Assembly: GCA_017552435.1 (NCBI GenBank)
Contig: JAFZPZ010000010.1
Coordinates: 1-64,000, forward strand
Direction: 5' to 3'
Origin: Bacteroidaceae bacterium
GTDB taxonomy: Bacteria > Bacteroidota > Bacteroidia > Bacteroidales > Bacteroidaceae
DNA: 64,000 nucleotides
Below are positions 1-8,980 of this stretch, one piece after another. The position numbers were made by a program, and so were the translations under genes. Position 1 is the stretch's first letter; every line of letters begins with the position of its first letter. A model generated the notes under the pieces. The model saw nothing but the letters and a program-made list of their open reading frames with translations. It was not told where the DNA came from and made no database searches.

Positions 1-470
1 GTGCCGTACTGGCGGTTGAGGAACTCGCAATACTTGAGGCCGCTGATCTTGGCCAGGGCGTAGGCCTCGTTGGTCTTCTCCAGCTCGCCGGTGAGCAGGC
101 AGCTCTCGGGCATGGGCTGAGGCGCCATGCGGGGGTAGATGCAGCTGGAGCCCAGGAATTCGAGCTTGCGGCAGCCGTTGCGCCAGGCGGCATGGATGAC
201 GTTCATCTCCAGAATCATGTTGTCGTACATGAAGTCGGCCAGGGCGCTCTGGTTGGCCACGATGCCGCCCACCTTGGCGGCCGCCAGGAACACGTACTCG
301 GGCTTCTCCTGTGCGAAGAAGGCCTCCACCTGGTCTTGGCGGGTGAGGTCAAGCTCTTTATGAGTGCGGGTTATAATGTTCGTATAACCTTGTCTTTGTA
401 ATTCACGGACAATGGCACTTCCTACCATGCCTCTATGTCCTGCGACGTATATTTTACTGTTCTTTTCCAT
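1..470 (-). CDS. fcl: GDP-L-fucose synthase, C-terminus cut by the window edge
   Basis: Converts GDP-4-keto-6-deoxymannose to GDP-L-fucose (epimerase/reductase, cytoplasm), the last step of the pathway begun by the two genes upstream. About 156 N-terminal residues are visible: the NADP-binding glycine motif [10 protein letters not shown] near residue 8, then the SSCIYP motif typical of this short-chain dehydrogenase family. The ATG at 470 overlaps the gmd stop codon (TAATG), so the two are probably translationally coupled. Oddity: codons from about residue 38 onward are very GC-rich (roughly 63% GC over positions 1-360), while the first 110 bases are about 40% GC. The product is confidently assigned; the 3' end is not in the window. 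Confidence 0.93.
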   Translation of the reverse strand, partial: MEKNSKIYVAGHRGMVGSAIVRELQRQGYTNIITRTHKELDLTRQDQVEAFFAQEKPEYVFLAAAKVGGIVANQSALADFMYDNMILEMNVIHAAWRNGCRKLEFLGSSCIYPRMAPQPMPESCLLTGELEKTNEAYALAKISGLKYCEFLNRQYG

Positions 471-1609
471 TATTTTACGATTCCCTTTTCGAGGTACTCA
501 GCGAGGTTGGTACGAACCTTGGCGGCGGCGCCTTCGGCAGCCACCTTCGCTATGTCGTGCTCAACCATGATCTTGACAAGCTGTTCAAAACTTGTCTTGG
601 AAGGATTCCAACCCAACTTGGCCTTGGCCTTGGTGGGATCGCCCCAAAGGTTCACCACATCGGTAGGACGGTAGAAGTCCTCGCTGACGGCAACAAGTGT
701 TTTGCCGACCAGCGATGTCTGATGTTTGATGTCTGAAGTCTGAAGTCTGTTATCCTTCGCGCAGATTCCCACTTCGTGGATTCCTTCTCCCTCCCATCGG
801 AGTTCAATGCCAGCGTGACGGAAAGCCAAATCCGTGAATTCTCTTACTGAGTGCTGCACGCCAGTGGCGATAACGAAGTCCTCCGGTTCTGCGTTCTGGA
901 GAATCAGCCACATACACTCCACGTAATCCTTGGCGTAGCCCCAGTCACGGAGGGAATCTAGATTGCCAAGATACAGGCAGTCCTGCAAGCCCTGGGAGAT
1001 ACGGGCTGCAGCAAGGGTAATCTTGCGGGTGACGAAGGTCTCGCCACGGCGCTCACTCTCGTGGTTGAAGAGGATGCCGCTGCAACAGAACATTCCGTAG
1101 GCCTCGCGGTACTCCTTTATAATCCAGTAGCCATAGAGCTTGGCAACAGCGTAGGGACTATAAGGATGGAAGGGCGTATTCTCGTTCTGAGGCACTTCCT
1201 CCACCTTGCCATAAAGCTCGGAGGTAGAGGCCTGATAGATCTTGCAAGTCTTTTCCAAATGATTGGTACGCACGGCCTCCAGAATGCGGAGTACGCCTAC
1301 AGCATCCACATCTGCAGTAAACTCTGGAGCATCGAAACTTACCTGAACATGACTCTGCGCAGCCAAATTATAAATCTCGGTCGGCTGAACCAAACCCACC
1401 AACTTAACCAGCGACATGGAGTCTCCCATGTCAGCATAATGCAAGTGGAAGTGTGGTGTGCCCTCCAGATGTGCGATGCGCTCGCGAAAGTCAACAGAGG
1501 AGCGACGGATGATACCATGTACCTCGTAACCTTTTTCGAGGAGAAACTCGCTCAGGTACGAACCGTCCTGACCTGTTACGCCTGTAATCAATGCGATGTT
1601 TTTGCTCAT
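470..1609 (-). CDS. gmd: GDP-mannose 4,6-dehydratase
   Basis: Makes GDP-4-keto-6-deoxymannose from GDP-mannose for fucose synthesis. The protein (379 aa) has the extended-SDR motif [13 protein letters not shown] at the N-terminus, the catalytic YAVAK motif and the C-terminal [12 protein letters not shown] signature. The ATG at 1609 is preferred over an in-frame TTG six bases upstream. It lies between manC and fcl, so GDP-mannose flows through manC-gmd-fcl. Oddity: residues about 287-298 ([11 protein letters not shown]) are encoded by five tandem heptamers (714-748) within a loop before the conserved FYRPTDV segment. This looks like an in-frame insertion relative to what I recall of the family, lengthening a surface loop without destroying the gene. 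Confidence 0.96.
   Translation of the reverse strand: MSKNIALITGVTGQDGSYLSEFLLEKGYEVHGIIRRSSVDFRERIAHLEGTPHFHLHYADMGDSMSLVKLVGLVQPTEIYNLAAQSHVQVSFDAPEFTADVDAVGVLRILEAVRTNHLEKTCKIYQASTSELYGKVEEVPQNENTPFHPYSPYAVAKLYGYWIIKEYREAYGMFCCSGILFNHESERRGETFVTRKITLAAARISQGLQDCLYLGNLDSLRDWGYAKDYVECMWLILQNAEPEDFVIATGVQHSVREFTDLAFRHAGIELRWEGEGIHEVGICAKDNRLQTSDIKHQTSLVGKTLVAVSEDFYRPTDVVNLWGDPTKAKAKLGWNPSKTSFEQLVKIMVEHDIAKVAAEGAAAKVRTNLAEYLEKGIVK
714..748. repeat. Five tandem heptamers inside gmd (family B)
   Basis: On the plus strand the units read gatgtct, gatgttt, gatgtct, gaagtct, gaagtct. The 35-nt array is inside the gmd reading frame and encodes a polar loop. The same 7-nt periodicity is seen at more than a dozen intergenic sites in this window. 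Confidence 0.85.
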
Positions 1610-1616
1610 AGTCAAT

Positions 1617-1644
1617 CCCTAATCTCTAATCTCTAATCCCTAAT
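1617..1644. repeat. Four tandem heptamers between manC and gmd (family B)
   Basis: Units ccctaat, ctctaat, ctctaat, ccctaat fill the manC-gmd gap and cover the manC stop codon (1640-1642) and the leader of gmd. A similar array lies at about 26620-26650. Confidence 0.85.
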
Positions 1645-2710
1645 CCTTTTTCTCCTCGCTGAATTGTTTAATGCGCTGTTCATCGGAAAGGCGACAGATG
1701 AGCAACGTGTCATCGCACTCTGCCACAATGTAGCCGTCCAAGCCCTGTATTACGACACGCCTTTCCTGATTTGCATGCACAATACAATTCGTGGTTTCAT
1801 AGACATCGATGTTTTCACCGACAAGGGCATTGCCATAGACATCACGGCTGGAGTTCTCCAACAGCGAGCCCCAGGTACCCAGGTCGCTCCATCCAAAACT
1901 TGCGGGGAAGACATAAATCTCGTCGGCCTTCTCCATGATAGCATAGTCGATGGAGATATTCTCGCACTCCGGGAAGACCTTGTTGATAGCTTCCTGCTCC
2001 TTCTCGGTGCCATAGACAGGAAGCAAATCCTCGAAAATCTGTGAAAGCGTTGGCTGATAAACACGCAAGGCATTCGCAATGGTGCCTACGTTCCAAATAA
2101 AGATGCCGGCATTCCAGAAGAAATTATTCTTCTCTATGTAGCGCTTGGCTGTATCAATATCGGGTTTCTCCTTGAAGGAATCTACACGGAAAATCTCCTT
2201 GTTACGGGCTGTTGAATAGGAGAGATCAGCCTGAATATAACCGTATCCTGTCTCGGGACGGTTGGGCTTCATGCCCAGGGTGACGATTGCGTCCGACTCG
2301 GACACGAACTTCAGGCTCGATTTGATGACACGCTGATACTCGGCTGTGTCCATCACGATGGCATCGCTCGGAGTGACCACTATGTTAGCTTTCGGGTCAA
2401 TCGATTTGATGCGCCAGCTGGCGTAGGCAATGCAAGGAGCAGTATTGCGACGGCACGGCTCCAACAAGACATGGTTCCAGGGTATTTCGGGCAGCTGTTC
2501 GCGAACAATACCGACATATGCTGCCGATGTAACAACCCAGGTATTCTCGGCGGGAATGAGCTGCTTGAAGCGGTCGAAAGTCAACTGAATAAGTGTCCTG
2601 CCGCAGCCCATCACATCAACAAACTGCTTCGGTCTTTGCGGCGTACTCATCGGCCAGAAACGGCTTCCCACACCACCGGCCATGATTACCAAATGATTAT
2701 GCTCTACCAT
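1640..2710 (-). CDS. manC: Mannose-1-phosphate guanylyltransferase
   Basis: Forms GDP-mannose from mannose-1-phosphate and GTP, feeding gmd and fcl downstream. The 356-aa protein begins with the nucleotidyltransferase signature MAGGVGSRFWPMS and has the GYGYIQ substrate-binding motif; it lacks the C-terminal isomerase domain of bifunctional ManC/AlgA, so it is the short single-function form. The reading frame stays open upstream, but the ATG at 2710 lies directly before the signature and about 30 nt downstream of a TAATTTTG promoter box, so it is the chosen start. The stop codon lies within a heptamer array. First gene of the GDP-fucose operon. Confidence 0.94.
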   Translation of the reverse strand: MVEHNHLVIMAGGVGSRFWPMSTPQRPKQFVDVMGCGRTLIQLTFDRFKQLIPAENTWVVTSAAYVGIVREQLPEIPWNHVLLEPCRRNTAPCIAYASWRIKSIDPKANIVVTPSDAIVMDTAEYQRVIKSSLKFVSESDAIVTLGMKPNRPETGYGYIQADLSYSTARNKEIFRVDSFKEKPDIDTAKRYIEKNNFFWNAGIFIWNVGTIANALRVYQPTLSQIFEDLLPVYGTEKEQEAINKVFPECENISIDYAIMEKADEIYVFPASFGWSDLGTWGSLLENSSRDVYGNALVGENIDVYETTNCIVHANQERRVVIQGLDGYIVAECDDTLLICRLSDEQRIKQFSEEKKD

Positions 2711-2740
2711 CTGTGTACTCTTTTTTAGAAAAATGATTTG

Positions 2741-2748
2741 CAAAATTA
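2741..2748 (-). promoter_or_regulatory. Bacteroidetes -7 box for manC-gmd-fcl
   Basis: TAATTTTG on the minus strand matches the TAnnTTTG consensus, about 30 nt before the manC ATG. Confidence 0.5.
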
Positions 2749-2830
2749 GCACTTTCTTCGCGATTGGACAAAGAATGAGCAAAAAAATATGCGTAAAGGT
2801 AAAGAAATAGCACATCGTGCCATTTCTCGA

Positions 2831-4045
2831 TTATGAATTTGGCTCGTCTATTCCGAGCAGGGAGAAAGGCGTCGTATAGGTGGTGCGTATGCGCCATGCT
2901 TCTGGATAGAGGTTATTTATGCGATTCCCTACACCCTTGCCCGGGCCGAGAACAAGGCCACGATAGCAAAGTGTGACCGGCCCACGCGGAGCCTCAACCC
3001 GAAGCGCCTCGCGCCGCAGGTATTGCAGCGCCTCGTTGTAGGAAAGGGAGATGCAGACCCCCCATCCCCCTTTAGGGGGAGAAAAATATTCTTCACCGTC
3101 ATAGAGAATACGCAACCCATATTTATTGATGCCCTTTTTCCCTTTAAAAGGAATTAGAGACGTTTCTTCCCCTAAGGAGGGGGTCCGAATTGCAGCCACA
3201 TAGAACCCTTCTCCCCTGTCTCGGCCAGGCAGGAAATGACGTTCCATGAGCAGTTCACCGCCCAACTCACTGCAAATCCATCGGGCATTGTCCTCATCTT
3301 CAAAGCGATTGAAGGTACAGGTACTATAAATGAGCAGGCCGCCCGGCTTAAGCACATGCCAAATGTCCTGCAAAATATCCCGTTGCCGCTGCTGGCACAT
3401 CCGCACATTCTCCAGGCTCCATTCCTGTCTCGCCACCTCGTCCTTACGGAACATACCCTCGCCGGAACAGGGAACGTCCGTCAGAAGGATGTCAACTTGT
3501 CCCGTCAACATACCAAACTCCGCAGGATAGTTCTGCGTTACGATGACCTGCGGAGCCTCTTCCGGCTGTCCCGTCATCCATTTCTGCATGTTCTCCGACA
3601 GGATTTGTGCACGTTTGGCGATTGGCTCGTTGCTGATGAGAAGCGAGCCCTCGGGCAGAAGACTTTGCAGCAAAGTGCTCTTACCGCCAGGCGCAGCACA
3701 AAGGTCGAGGGCAAGAAGAGCCTCCCCCATCCCCTCCAAAGGAGGGGTGAGGCTTGCTATATACATCGACGATGCCTCCTGCACATAATAGGCACCGGCA
3801 TGAAGCAGGGGGTCGAAGGTGAAGGCAGGTCTGTCGGGAAGATAGAACGCATTGGGGCACCAAGGCACAGGCTCCAGTTCGGGATGATGGGCCAGCACTT
3901 CTTCCGCAGAAAGCTTGCGCGGATTGAGACGGATGGAGACCTCTGGCTCCGTTGTATCCAAAGCATTGCAGAGCGCATCAGCCGTCTCAGCATCATAGTG
4001 CTCGTGCATAAGTCGCACGAAGTCCTGAGGTAATTCTATTTGCAT
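2831..4045 (-). CDS. RsmF/NOL1-type 16S rRNA cytosine-C5 methyltransferase
   Basis: Probable SAM-dependent m5C methyltransferase acting on 16S rRNA. The 404-aa protein shows the SAM motif DLCAAPGGKST near residue 120, the catalytic-cysteine motifs DVPCSGEGMF and STCTFN, and a C-terminal RNA-binding tail, as in RsmF/YebU. Start at 4045 is chosen because it precedes the conserved N-terminus; the upstream extension runs into the promoter box. Oddities: two family A repeats lie in frame. A half unit (3721-3753) encodes about residues 97-108 (LTPPLEGMGEA), and an inverted pair (3056-3185) spans about residues 287-330 between the catalytic and tail domains. Both fall in linker-like stretches, so the enzyme is probably still active. 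Confidence 0.9.
   Translation of the reverse strand: MQIELPQDFVRLMHEHYDAETADALCNALDTTEPEVSIRLNPRKLSAEEVLAHHPELEPVPWCPNAFYLPDRPAFTFDPLLHAGAYYVQEASSMYIASLTPPLEGMGEALLALDLCAAPGGKSTLLQSLLPEGSLLISNEPIAKRAQILSENMQKWMTGQPEEAPQVIVTQNYPAEFGMLTGQVDILLTDVPCSGEGMFRKDEVARQEWSLENVRMCQQRQRDILQDIWHVLKPGGLLIYSTCTFNRFEDEDNARWICSELGGELLMERHFLPGRDRGEGFYVAAIRTPSLGEETSLIPFKGKKGINKYGLRILYDGEEYFSPPKGGWGVCISLSYNEALQYLRREALRVEAPRGPVTLCYRGLVLGPGKGVGNRINNLYPEAWRIRTTYTTPFSLLGIDEPNS
3056..3185. repeat. Family A inverted pair inside the methyltransferase gene
   Basis: Starts with GACCCCCC and the palindrome CCCCCTTTAGGGGG (3066-3079) and ends with TTCCCCTAAGG followed by GGGGGTC (3179-3185), so the two halves face each other like terminal inverted repeats. 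The reading frame is open throughout. Confidence 0.7.
3721..3753. repeat. Family A half unit inside the methyltransferase gene
   Basis: Palindrome CCCCTCCAAAGGAGGGG (3731-3747) with the GC-rich side arm of the family. In frame; it lies just upstream of the codons for the SAM-binding motif. Confidence 0.7.
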
Positions 4046-4052
4046 TTCGCCA

Positions 4053-4060
4053 CAAAGATA
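4053..4060 (-). promoter_or_regulatory. -7 box for the rRNA methyltransferase gene
   Basis: TATCTTTG on the minus strand ends only 7 nt before the ATG at 4045, implying a very short or leaderless transcript. Upstream (4081-4140) are heptamers of the ttcatag type. Nothing else was seen in 4061-4257 apart from the next gene's promoter. Confidence 0.55.
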
Positions 4061-4208
4061 CAATAATTAGCTCATAGTTCTCGCATTTTCCACAAAAAAT
4101 AATGCTAAGGCGCAGGCAGAACATAGTTCATAGTTCATAATTATCACAATTCCATCTTTTCTGCAAAAGTTTTAGCTCACAAAGTTTGGCAGTGTCTGAA
4201 AAAAAAGC

Positions 4209-4216
4209 TAATTTTG
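4209..4216 (+). promoter_or_regulatory. -7 box for the Gfo/Idh/MocA operon
   Basis: TAATTTTG lies 41 nt before the ATG at 4258, matching the Bacteroidetes consensus. Confidence 0.4.
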
Positions 4217-4257
4217 GGTGCGAAATAGCTAAAACCTAAAGTTAAAGTATAGTTACT

Positions 4258-5562
4258 ATGAAACTGAACAGACGTTCCTTTATTACGAAGAGTGCGGCAG
4301 GTTTCGCTCTCTTCAGCATTATGCCCCGCGAGGTACTGGGTAAGATGGGAGGCAAGAACAATTTCATCGCCCCCAGCGACCAGCTTACACGAGGCTTGAT
4401 TGGTGTGGGCGGCATCGGCCGTTCCAGTTCACATTTTGTCAGCGACCAGAACTGCCGTCTCGTGGCTCTCTGCGACGTTGACCAGAAGCACCTCGATTCT
4501 GCAGTCGCTGCGGCCAAGCAGAAATGGGGCGAAGAGTTGAAAGCCTATCATGACTTCCGCGAACTCATCAACGACCCCAATGTAGATATCGTTCACATCG
4601 CTACCCCACCCCATTGGCACGGCCTGATGTCCGTCATTGCCGCCAATGCCGGGAAGGATATCTTCTGCGAAAAACCCATGACACGTACCATCGGTGAAGG
4701 CAAACGCGTGGAAGAAGCTGTGAAGCGCAACGGCCGCGTCTTCCGCCTGAACACATGGTTCCGTTTCAAAGATACCTTCTACGGACTCGGCACAGAAGTT
4801 AAGCCCCTGAAGAAGCTCGTCGATAGCGGCCTGCTCGGATGGCCTCTCACGGTCCGCATCTCTGGCGCAACTGGCTTTGCATGGAAGTTCTTCTGGGTTG
4901 GCAAGGAGAACCTTGAAGTGCAGCCCGTTCCCAAAGAACTCGACTACGACCTTTGGCTCGGTCCGGCTCCCTACAAGCCCTACAACATCCACCGCACTCA
5001 CCAGACCTTCCGCGGCTACTTCGACTACGACGGCGGCGGTCTGGCCGACATGGGTCAGCACTACATCGATCCTGTGCAGTACATTCTGGGCAAGGACAAC
5101 GATTTCCCCATCAAGGTGGAGATAGACGCTCCGCAGCAGCATCCCGATGCAGTCGGCATCTGGCGCAGCGTCACCTACACATACGCCGACGGCTGCAAGA
5201 TTATCCTGGAAGGCGAAGGCTTCGAAAGCGCAGGTAAGGTGCCCTACATCGAAGGACCGAAAGGCAAGGTTTATAAGGGATTTGAATGCACCATTCCCAA
5301 TGTGCAGCAGATCATCAACGAACTGCCCGACCCCGAAGAGCGCAACACCGACTTCCTGGAATGCGTACGCAACCGCCGCCAGTTCGCCCTCAACGAAAGC
5401 AACGGTCACCACAGCGCCACCATCGTCAACATGGGTGTCTGCGCTTTGCGACTCAACCGCACGCTCAACTTCGACCCGAAGACGCAGACCTTCATCAACG
5501 ATGATGCAGCCAACCGCCTCATCGACCAGCCAATGCGTGGCGAATGGGGAAAGCTGATATAA
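4258..5562 (+). CDS. Exported Gfo/Idh/MocA-family oxidoreductase
   Basis: NAD(P)-dependent sugar oxidoreductase. The 434-aa protein opens with a twin-arginine signal (RRSFITKSAAGF at residues 5-16), then a Rossmann motif GVGGIGRS near residue 50 and the family motif EKPMTRT near residue 140. It is probably exported folded to the periplasm with its cofactor. The neighbour downstream is a secreted DUF1080 protein about 70 nt away. That pairing is common in Bacteroidetes and resembles gene sets for oxidising glycosides at C3 and cleaving the 3-keto product. The specific substrate cannot be told from sequence; a GH109-like role is an alternative. Confidence 0.88.
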   Translation: MKLNRRSFITKSAAGFALFSIMPREVLGKMGGKNNFIAPSDQLTRGLIGVGGIGRSSSHFVSDQNCRLVALCDVDQKHLDSAVAAAKQKWGEELKAYHDFRELINDPNVDIVHIATPPHWHGLMSVIAANAGKDIFCEKPMTRTIGEGKRVEEAVKRNGRVFRLNTWFRFKDTFYGLGTEVKPLKKLVDSGLLGWPLTVRISGATGFAWKFFWVGKENLEVQPVPKELDYDLWLGPAPYKPYNIHRTHQTFRGYFDYDGGGLADMGQHYIDPVQYILGKDNDFPIKVEIDAPQQHPDAVGIWRSVTYTYADGCKIILEGEGFESAGKVPYIEGPKGKVYKGFECTIPNVQQIINELPDPEERNTDFLECVRNRRQFALNESNGHHSATIVNMGVCALRLNRTLNFDPKTQTFINDDAANRLIDQPMRGEWGKLI

Positions 5563-5565
5563 TGA

Positions 5566-5633
5566 CCCCTACCCACCTCCAAAGGAGGGGAGATAAATGG
5601 TAAATGGTAAATGATTAAATAGTAAATGATAAG
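5566..5633. repeat. Family A palindrome plus six heptamers (A+B) in an operon gap
   Basis: CCTCCAAAGGAGG (5577-5589) lies directly after the stop codon of the oxidoreductase. From 5595 six AT-rich heptamers follow (aaatggt, aaatggt, aaatgat and variants); the last one (5630-5636) contains the start codon of the next gene. Confidence 0.8.
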
Positions 5634-7994
5634 ATGAAACGTACATTATATATTATTATAGCAGCGATGCTGCTTAGCCTGTCCTCTTTTGCACAGGATG
5701 CACGCAATCGCTCTGCAGAGACCATCGTTCAGGATGTGCTCGCAATTGTGCCTATTCAGAAACAGGCCGACTTCAACAACGAGATGCAGCCGCTCGTTCA
5801 GGCTGCGCCAAAATCTATAACCATGCTTGCCGCTATGCTCAAACCTGCTGCCCAGCGCGCCAATGCTAAGGTGGAATATGCTATTCACGGAGCAGTTGCC
5901 TTTGCCAGCACGAAAGAGGCATGGGCAGCAAACGTGCGCGAAGGCCTGAAGCAGGCTATCGCTGCACAGAGCGACAAGGATGCAAAGCAGTTCCTGGAGA
6001 ACGAGTTGCGCCTGCTCTCGAAGGAGAACGACGTTACCTACGTTGCCCATCCTGCCTCAACATCCTATGCTCAGGCATACGACAAACTCGTCAATTTTAG
6101 CGACGGCTCTGGCAAGGAGCTGCCCAAGACCTTGAAGAGCAAGGACCATGCTTTGCGCATGCAGGCCCTGAAGTACTATACAGCTAACAACCTCGTGACG
6201 GACGAACTGGCTGCCAGCGTGGCAAAGAAGTACAAGTCCCTCAGCGAGGAAGCTAAGTGCGACGTCATCTACTGGATCGGCGACAATAAGAAGGCAAGCC
6301 AGAAGGCTCTGCTGATGCAAGTTGCTGCTGAAGGCGGCAAGCCCGCAAAGGCTGCCATCGAAGCCCTCGGCAAGATTGGCGGTGCTGATGCCCAGAAGGT
6401 GCTCATCGACCAGCTTGGTGGAGCAAACGATGCAGAAGCCTACAGCGCCCTCTGTTCCTTCCCCGAAAAGCTAAACCTGTCGGAAGCTCTGAAAGCCGCA
6501 ACAGGCGAAAAGAAACTCTCTTTGCTGAAACTTGCCTCTGCACGTCACTATACCGACGCAGCCAAAGACATTTTCGACCTCACCCAGGACAAGACATACG
6601 GAGACGCTGCTCTCGATGCCCTGCCAGGAGTAGCAACATCAAATCTGTCGAAAGCCATTCTTGGTGCCTTAGCTACTACTCATAACACACAGGACATTTC
6701 GAAATGGCAAAAAGCTGCTTCCGCTAGTCTGCAAACACTCTCTGTTGATGACCAATACAAGGAATTATCACAATTCGTAAATAATCAGATACCCAACAAG
6801 GAGCGCCTCTATCCACTGCTCGCCGCAACAGGAACTGACGCTTCTGTAGCCGATCTGGAAAAGATAGGCGACGCAGCAGCCATCGCTGCCCTTGGTACAT
6901 CGAGCAACTACAAAGCCGCCAAGCCTCTGCTCGCCGCTGCAAAGAAGGGTGACGAGAAGGCCTTGATGAACTATGTTCGCCTCGTTAGCAGCAAGGAGCA
7001 GAATCTGGACAGCCGCTCTGCAAGACTCAGTGAAGCATTTGAACTGGCCCAGTCTGTAGAAAACAAGAAGAGCATCCTTTCTAAACTTGCCGGAACTCCC
7101 ACCCGCAATGCTTTCCTACTTGCCAGCAAGCAACTCGACAACAAGGAACTTAGCTACGCTGCTGCCACAGCTGCAAAAGAAATCATCAATAAGACAACGG
7201 AAGACATTGAGTACGATGTCGCTAAGTCCAGTCTCGAGAAGTGCATCAATATCTTCAAAGCCACAGGCGATGCCGACGACGGATATGCAGTAGATGCTCT
7301 GCGCCAAAAACTCTCCGAAATGAAACCCGTAGAACCCTATGTTCTATCCGACGAGGAGAAGAAGCAGGGCTTTGAGCTCCTCTTCGACGGCACCAACCTC
7401 GACAACTTTGTGGGTAACAAGGTAGGCTACGTGCCCATCAACGGTTGCATCAACGTGACCGCCAACTATGGCAACGAAAGCAACCTCTACACCAAGAAAG
7501 AATATCGCGACTTTATCTTCCGCTTCGAATTCTGCTTCCTGCGCCCGGGCGTGAACAACGGTGTGGGCATTCGTACCCCGATGGGTGTCGATGCTGCTTA
7601 CTATGGCATGTGCGAGTGTCAGATTCTCGACCACGATGCTCCCATCTATGCCGGTTTGCGCGAATACCAGGTTCACGGCTCCGTCTATGGTGTCATCCCT
7701 GCCAAGCGCATCAAGCACAAGCCTCTGGGCGAATGGAGCGAAGAGGAAATCCGTGTGCAGGGTAACCACATCACCGTTACCGTCAACGGCGAAGTCATTG
7801 TGGATGGCGACATCAAGGAAGCCTGTCAGGGACACAACGTAGCCCCCGATGGCAGCGACAACAACCCCTACACGGTTGACCACCGCAACCATCCTGGCAT
7901 GTTCAACAAGACAGGTCACATCGGTTTCCTCGGTCATGGTGCAGGTCTGAAGTTCCGTGCAGTTCGCGTTCTCGACCTCAGTAAAAAGAAATAA
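5634..7994 (+). CDS. Secreted HEAT-repeat protein with C-terminal DUF1080 (3-keto-disaccharide hydrolase) domain
   Basis: The 786-aa protein has a signal peptide (residues 1-20), a long Ala-rich helical region resembling HEAT repeats (about 25-560), and a C-terminal DUF1080/3-keto-disaccharide hydrolase domain (about 580-786) with the typical start FELLFDGTNLDNF and the segment NNGVGIRTP. The DUF1080 family is a concanavalin-like fold linked to cleavage of 3-keto-glycosides. With the upstream oxidoreductase this suggests a periplasmic oxidise-then-cleave route. The HEAT part may mediate binding. The start codon is inside the heptamer array. A hairpin terminator follows. Confidence 0.87.
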   Translation: MKRTLYIIIAAMLLSLSSFAQDARNRSAETIVQDVLAIVPIQKQADFNNEMQPLVQAAPKSITMLAAMLKPAAQRANAKVEYAIHGAVAFASTKEAWAANVREGLKQAIAAQSDKDAKQFLENELRLLSKENDVTYVAHPASTSYAQAYDKLVNFSDGSGKELPKTLKSKDHALRMQALKYYTANNLVTDELAASVAKKYKSLSEEAKCDVIYWIGDNKKASQKALLMQVAAEGGKPAKAAIEALGKIGGADAQKVLIDQLGGANDAEAYSALCSFPEKLNLSEALKAATGEKKLSLLKLASARHYTDAAKDIFDLTQDKTYGDAALDALPGVATSNLSKAILGALATTHNTQDISKWQKAASASLQTLSVDDQYKELSQFVNNQIPNKERLYPLLAATGTDASVADLEKIGDAAAIAALGTSSNYKAAKPLLAAAKKGDEKALMNYVRLVSSKEQNLDSRSARLSEAFELAQSVENKKSILSKLAGTPTRNAFLLASKQLDNKELSYAAATAAKEIINKTTEDIEYDVAKSSLEKCINIFKATGDADDGYAVDALRQKLSEMKPVEPYVLSDEEKKQGFELLFDGTNLDNFVGNKVGYVPINGCINVTANYGNESNLYTKKEYRDFIFRFEFCFLRPGVNNGVGIRTPMGVDAAYYGMCECQILDHDAPIYAGLREYQVHGSVYGVIPAKRIKHKPLGEWSEEEIRVQGNHITVTVNGEVIVDGDIKEACQGHNVAPDGSDNNPYTVDHRNHPGMFNKTGHIGFLGHGAGLKFRAVRVLDLSKKK

Positions 7995-8023
7995 GTAAAT
8001 TGCTTCGGTAAGATACCGTCCAG

Positions 8024-8062
8024 AAGGGGAGATGGAGATTATTCTTCGTCTCCCTTTTCCTT
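8024..8062 (+). terminator. Terminator after the DUF1080 gene, probably bidirectional
   Basis: Nine-pair stem AAGGGGAGA / TCTCCCTTT followed by a T-rich run. It lies between convergent genes (DUF1080 and miaA). Confidence 0.7.
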
Positions 8063-8980
8063 TTATTCAGGCATATCCTCTTCGGAAGATGTCTGTTCTT
8101 GGGGAATTCGTAACTCTAAACATTCTCCTCTAACATCTATCCACTGTATGCTTGTGTCGTGGGCGAACCACGTCATCTGCTTCTTGGCATAGTCGCGGGT
8201 GTTTTTCTTGATTTTCTCGATGGCGAAAGGTAGTTCCCATTCTCCGTCAAGATAACGGAAGAGTTCTTTATAGCCAACCGTATTAAGGGCATTCTCATTA
8301 CGAAAGGGATAGAGACGGCGAGCCTCATCGAGCAGTCCTTCTTTCATCATAGCATCCACACGCCTGTTGATGCGGTCGAAAAGTTCCTGACGCTCACGCC
8401 GTATTCCTATCTTAACAATACTGAAGGGTCGAGGTTTGCGCTCTTTTGTCAAAAAAGAAGAATAAGGACGGCCTGTCGTATAACAAACCTCCAAGGCATG
8501 CACGACACGTTTAGGATTACGAGTATCGGCAGAGTGATAATAATCGGGATCAAGCAGACGCAATTCGTTCCGCATTTCATCGATACTGCCAGCTGCCAAT
8601 CGTTGGCGAAGCGTCTCGCGCACTTCTGCATCGACAGACGGGATGTCATCAATACCATTGCAAACGGCATCCAAATACAACATACTACCACCTGTAAGCA
8701 ATAACGACTGGTGTGTCTCCTTGAGCTGGGCAATAAGCGCAAGCACATCCTGCTCATATTGTGCTGCGCTGTAATATGAGCCGATGTCGTGTGTACCTAC
8801 AAAGTAATGTTTGACACGCTGTTGCTGCTCGGCAGTAGGAGCAGCTGTGCCTATCTCCATGCCCCGATAAATCTGTCGGCTGTCACAGTTTAAAATAGGA
8901 CTCCCAAGTTTTTCGGCCATCTGCAAGGCAAGTTCTGTCTTACCGACAGCCGTAGGGCCAAGCAGGACATAAAGAGTCAT
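8063..8980 (-). CDS. miaA: tRNA dimethylallyltransferase
   Basis: Transfers a dimethylallyl group to A37 of tRNAs reading UNN codons. The 305-aa protein has the P-loop [10 protein letters not shown], the [14 protein letters not shown] motif and [15 protein letters not shown], all diagnostic of MiaA. The ATG at 8980 overlaps the stop codon of the upstream gene (TGATG); a GTG three bases earlier is possible but less likely. It is the last gene of the minus-strand lpx run. Confidence 0.96.
   Translation of the reverse strand: MTLYVLLGPTAVGKTELALQMAEKLGSPILNCDSRQIYRGMEIGTAAPTAEQQQRVKHYFVGTHDIGSYYSAAQYEQDVLALIAQLKETHQSLLLTGGSMLYLDAVCNGIDDIPSVDAEVRETLRQRLAAGSIDEMRNELRLLDPDYYHSADTRNPKRVVHALEVCYTTGRPYSSFLTKERKPRPFSIVKIGIRRERQELFDRINRRVDAMMKEGLLDEARRLYPFRNENALNTVGYKELFRYLDGEWELPFAIEKIKKNTRDYAKKQMTWFAHDTSIQWIDVRGECLELRIPQEQTSSEEDMPE

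Noticed and set aside
4429..5412. Minus-strand open frame of 327 codons
   Set aside because: Shadow of the Gfo/Idh/MocA gene.
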